This document shows, piece after piece, positions 5,643 through 7,420 of a DNA stretch of 7,420 bases (positions are counted from its first letter, which is position 1; each line of letters begins with the position of its first letter). The notes beneath the pieces are model-generated. The model did no database searches. It worked only from the letters and a program-made list of their open reading frames with translations, and was not told the DNA's origin. This stretch comes from CAZWZG01 sp964638245 (lineage in GTDB: Bacteria; Pseudomonadota; Alphaproteobacteria; Rhodobacterales; Rhodobacteraceae), in NCBI GenBank assembly GCA_964638245.1, contig CAZWZG010000153.1, positions 1 to 7,420 on the forward strand, given 5' to 3'. A program made the translations under genes and the position numbers.

Positions 5643-6151
5643 GACGTTTCGGCGTCTGCCAATATCGAGCGCGCCCCGCAATCGGTGCAGGTGGCAAAGG
5701 CGGTGACCCATGAAAAGCCTTCGGGTTCGTGCCCTTCGGCGCCGGGAAATTCGAACAGATCACCGGGGTATTCAAAGCGGATGCCGGGCCGCACGGCTTC
5801 TGAGCCGCAATCACAGCGCCATGCTGGTCCAGCGCTGTCCTTGCCCATGAGGACAGAGTGGTGGCCGCAGTTCAGGCAGACGGTCGAAAGTCCTTTTCCG
5901 CGGCGCGACCAGAAGCTGCCACGCCCAAGGATCACGCGATGATCCGGTTTGCCGCAGCGTTTGCAGCCCAGATCAAAGCAGGGATTGATCAGTTCGCCAT
6001 GGCCATCAAAGGTCAGGTCGCGCACTTCTGTGGGGCGCGGCGCGTAGCTTTCGCTGAGAAAGCGTGGTGGTCGGTCCGCGAAATAGCGCTGCTGACGGGT
6101 CAATTCGGCCTTGGGCAGCTGTCCCGAGGACGTGAATTGGTTGAGATCCAT
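5639..6151 (-). CDS. Cys-pair (zinc-ribbon-like) protein of unknown function
   Basis: I do not recognise this 170-residue protein by family. It has nine cysteines, eight of them in pairs typical of metal knuckles: Cys63/Cys66, Cys92/Cys95, Cys113/Cys115 and Cys155/Cys158, plus Cys58. Two zinc ribbons, or one interleaved pair of sites, are plausible. The pairs are spaced 20-40 residues apart, with basic and aromatic stretches between (for example GRGSFWSRRGKG at 76-87). The N-terminal 45 residues are polar and probably an extended arm. No signal peptide or membrane segment is seen, so it is likely cytosolic. The start is well supported by AGGAG seven bases before the ATG. The gene lies 56 bases downstream of pgi on the same strand, so the two may share a transcript, though no functional link to sugar metabolism is evident. 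Nucleic-acid binding is one possibility, but it is a guess. Confidence 0.78.
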   Translation of the reverse strand: MDLNQFTSSGQLPKAELTRQQRYFADRPPRFLSESYAPRPTEVRDLTFDGHGELINPCFDLGCKRCGKPDHRVILGRGSFWSRRGKGLSTVCLNCGHHSVLMGKDSAGPAWRCDCGSEAVRPGIRFEYPGDLFEFPGAEGHEPEGFSWVTAFATCTDCGARSILADAETS

Positions 6152-6158
6152 GGCGTGG

Positions 6159-6178
6159 CTCCTGTTTCAGGGACAGGA
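6159..6178 (-). promoter_or_regulatory. Ribosome binding site within a small leader hairpin
   Basis: On the minus strand AGGAG (6163-6159) is a strong Shine-Dalgarno sequence for the ATG at 6151. Its first four bases also form part of the 3' arm of a six-pair hairpin, TCCTGT/ACAGGA (6178-6173 with 6165-6160), with a seven-base loop. The hairpin could partly hide the ribosome binding site. No T run follows it, so it is not an obvious terminator for pgi. Confidence 0.45.
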
Positions 6179-6207
6179 CACCACGCGGATTTGGCGAAAG
6201 TTTGACG

Positions 6208-7420
6208 TCAGACGCCGCGGGCGCGCAGCCAGTCTACGAGTGCGGCGGTCGAGCCATCCTTGCCCTCGGTGCTTTCGTCCCCGGCGACGACGGGCGCGAG
6301 GGAGTTGGCCAGTTCCTTGCCCAACTCGACGCCCCATTGGTCATAGCTGTTGATGCCCAGAAGCACGCCTTCGACAAAGACGCGATGCTCATAGAGCGCG
6401 ATGATCTGGCCAAGAACGAAGGGTGTCAGCTTGGGGTAAAGCAGCGTGGTTGAGGGGCGGTTGCCCGGGAAGACCCGGTGGCGCGCCTGGCGCTCCAACT
6501 CGTCGCCCGTGAGGCCCTTCTTGGCCATGATGGCGCGGGCTTCTTCAAGACTGCGGCCCTTGAGCAGGGCTTCGGACTGGGCGAGGCAGTTGGCGACCAA
6601 AAGGCGATGCTGGTGGGCCAGTTCGTCTTCATGGCCTTCGGCAGCGACCATGAACTCGCATGGGATCACCCGGGTGCCCTGGTGGATAAGCTGATAGAAC
6701 GCATGCTGCCCGTTGGTGCCCGGTTCGCCCCAGACAACGGGGCCCGAATGAACGGAAAGGTCCGAGCCGTCCATGGCAACCGATTTGCCGTTGGACTCCA
6801 TTTCGAGCTGTTGGAGATAGGCGGGCAAGCGCAACAGGCGCTGTTCGTAAGGCAGCACCGCACGGGTCGCGTAACCCAGCCCCTGATTGTGCCAGACACC
6901 AACGAGTGCGAGCATTACGGGGATGTTTTCGCGAGGGGCGGCTTCGCGGAAATGCGTGTCCATGGCTTCTGCGCCCGCTAGGAGGGCGCGGAAGGCCTTG
7001 TCGCCAACGGCGAGCATGATCGACAGACCGATCGGCCCCCAAAGCGAATAGCGTCCGCCAACCCAATCCTCGAACCCGAAGACGCGGTCTTGGTCGATGC
7101 CAAAGGCCGCGGTTTTGTCTGCCGCCGTTGACAGCGCGGCGAAATGGCCGCCTGCCGCGTCTCCAACACCTTCCTCCAGCCAGCGTTTGGCGGTTTCAGC
7201 ATTGGTCATGGTTTCGATAGTCGTGAACGTCTTGGAGGCGACGATGACGAGGGTTGTTTCAGGGTTCAGCCCAAGGAGCACGTCGTTGACATGCGCGCCA
7301 TCGACGTTCGAGACGAAATGGCAGCGCGGGCCGTTGGCATAAGGTCTAAGCGCCTCGACCGCCATCACGGGGCCGAGGTCCGAGCCGCCGATGCCGATAT
7401 TGACCACGTCCGAAAAGACC
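6208..7420 (-). CDS. pgi: Glucose-6-phosphate isomerase, 5'-truncated by the window edge
   Basis: This enzyme interconverts glucose 6-phosphate and fructose 6-phosphate in the cytosol. The frame is open to the window end; 403 residues are visible, against roughly 530-550 for the bacterial enzyme, so about the N-terminal quarter is missing. Counting from the first visible complete codon, hallmark blocks are NIGIGGSDLGP (7-17), VGGRYSLWGPIGLS (120-133), the second PGI signature LPAYLQQLEMESNGKS (198-213) with catalytic Glu208, GQHAFYQLIHQGT (237-249) with His239, and YDQWGVELGKELA (359-371) with Lys368. All expected catalytic residues are therefore present. It ends at a TGA lying inside the palindrome TGACGTCA (6203-6210). 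The Cys-pair protein gene follows 56 bases downstream. In related alphaproteobacteria pgi often sits with zwf and pgl, which would lie beyond the right edge; that is a prediction only. Confidence 0.96.
   Translation of the reverse strand, partial: VFSDVVNIGIGGSDLGPVMAVEALRPYANGPRCHFVSNVDGAHVNDVLLGLNPETTLVIVASKTFTTIETMTNAETAKRWLEEGVGDAAGGHFAALSTAADKTAAFGIDQDRVFGFEDWVGGRYSLWGPIGLSIMLAVGDKAFRALLAGAEAMDTHFREAAPRENIPVMLALVGVWHNQGLGYATRAVLPYEQRLLRLPAYLQQLEMESNGKSVAMDGSDLSVHSGPVVWGEPGTNGQHAFYQLIHQGTRVIPCEFMVAAEGHEDELAHQHRLLVANCLAQSEALLKGRSLEEARAIMAKKGLTGDELERQARHRVFPGNRPSTTLLYPKLTPFVLGQIIALYEHRVFVEGVLLGINSYDQWGVELGKELANSLAPVVAGDESTEGKDGSTAALVDWLRARGV

Noticed and set aside
5858..6205. 115-residue plus-strand frame opposite the Cys-pair gene
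   Set aside because: There is no motif and no ribosome binding site. The minus strand has paired cysteines and AGGAG, which is better support.
6203..6210. TGACGTCA palindrome at the pgi stop codon as a protein binding site
   Set aside because: A single eight-base palindrome overlapping a stop codon, with no second copy, is readily explained by chance.

Overview
The window is high-GC and densely packed with genes. It looks like chromosome of an alphaproteobacterium, most likely a member of the Rhodobacteraceae (Roseobacter group). This rests on codon use, the protein types present and their style (a two-domain corrinoid activator, an alphaproteobacterial-type 4HBT thioesterase, a typical pgi). 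It is an inference from reading, not a database match. Both edges cut through genes.

Layout, left to right. (1) Bases 1-747 (+) hold the 3' part of a pterin-dependent methyltransferase of the methyltetrahydrofolate:corrinoid type. A hairpin that could be a terminator follows it. (2) Bases 822-1535 (+) encode a polytopic membrane protein. It converges on a small three-helix membrane protein at 1532-1810 (-). (3) Bases 1975-4011 (+) encode a large 2Fe-2S/ASKHA (DUF4445, RACo/RamA-like) reductive activator of corrinoid proteins. It converges on a Tat-exported serine hydrolase of the beta-lactamase/PBP4* class at 4008-4976 (-). (4) A tRNA-Gly with anticodon CCC lies at 5089-5162 (+) behind a plausible sigma-70-type promoter. 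A hot-dog acyl-CoA thioesterase follows it 12 bases later, at 5175-5642 (+). (5) Bases 5639-6151 (-) encode an unrecognised protein with four Cys pairs, lying directly downstream of a partial glucose-6-phosphate isomerase gene (6208-7420, -).

Functionally, the methyltransferase and the ASKHA activator belong to one chemistry: corrinoid-dependent demethylation delivering methyl groups to tetrahydrofolate. The activator would reduce Co(II) back to Co(I) in the partner corrinoid protein. That partner and the substrate-specific methyltransferase are not in the window and may lie to the left. The other genes are housekeeping or accessory functions: glycolysis/Entner-Doudoroff (pgi), acyl-CoA hydrolysis, a glycine tRNA and an exported hydrolase.

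The most notable observation is that the methyltransferase and the ASKHA activator, which are unrelated proteins, end in the same eight residues (GGRRRRRG), encoded by largely different codons. All three convergent gene pairs also overlap by exactly four bases, leaving no room for conventional terminators between them. I see no mobile element, CRISPR array or phage gene, and nothing that clearly forms a new defence or other multi-gene system.
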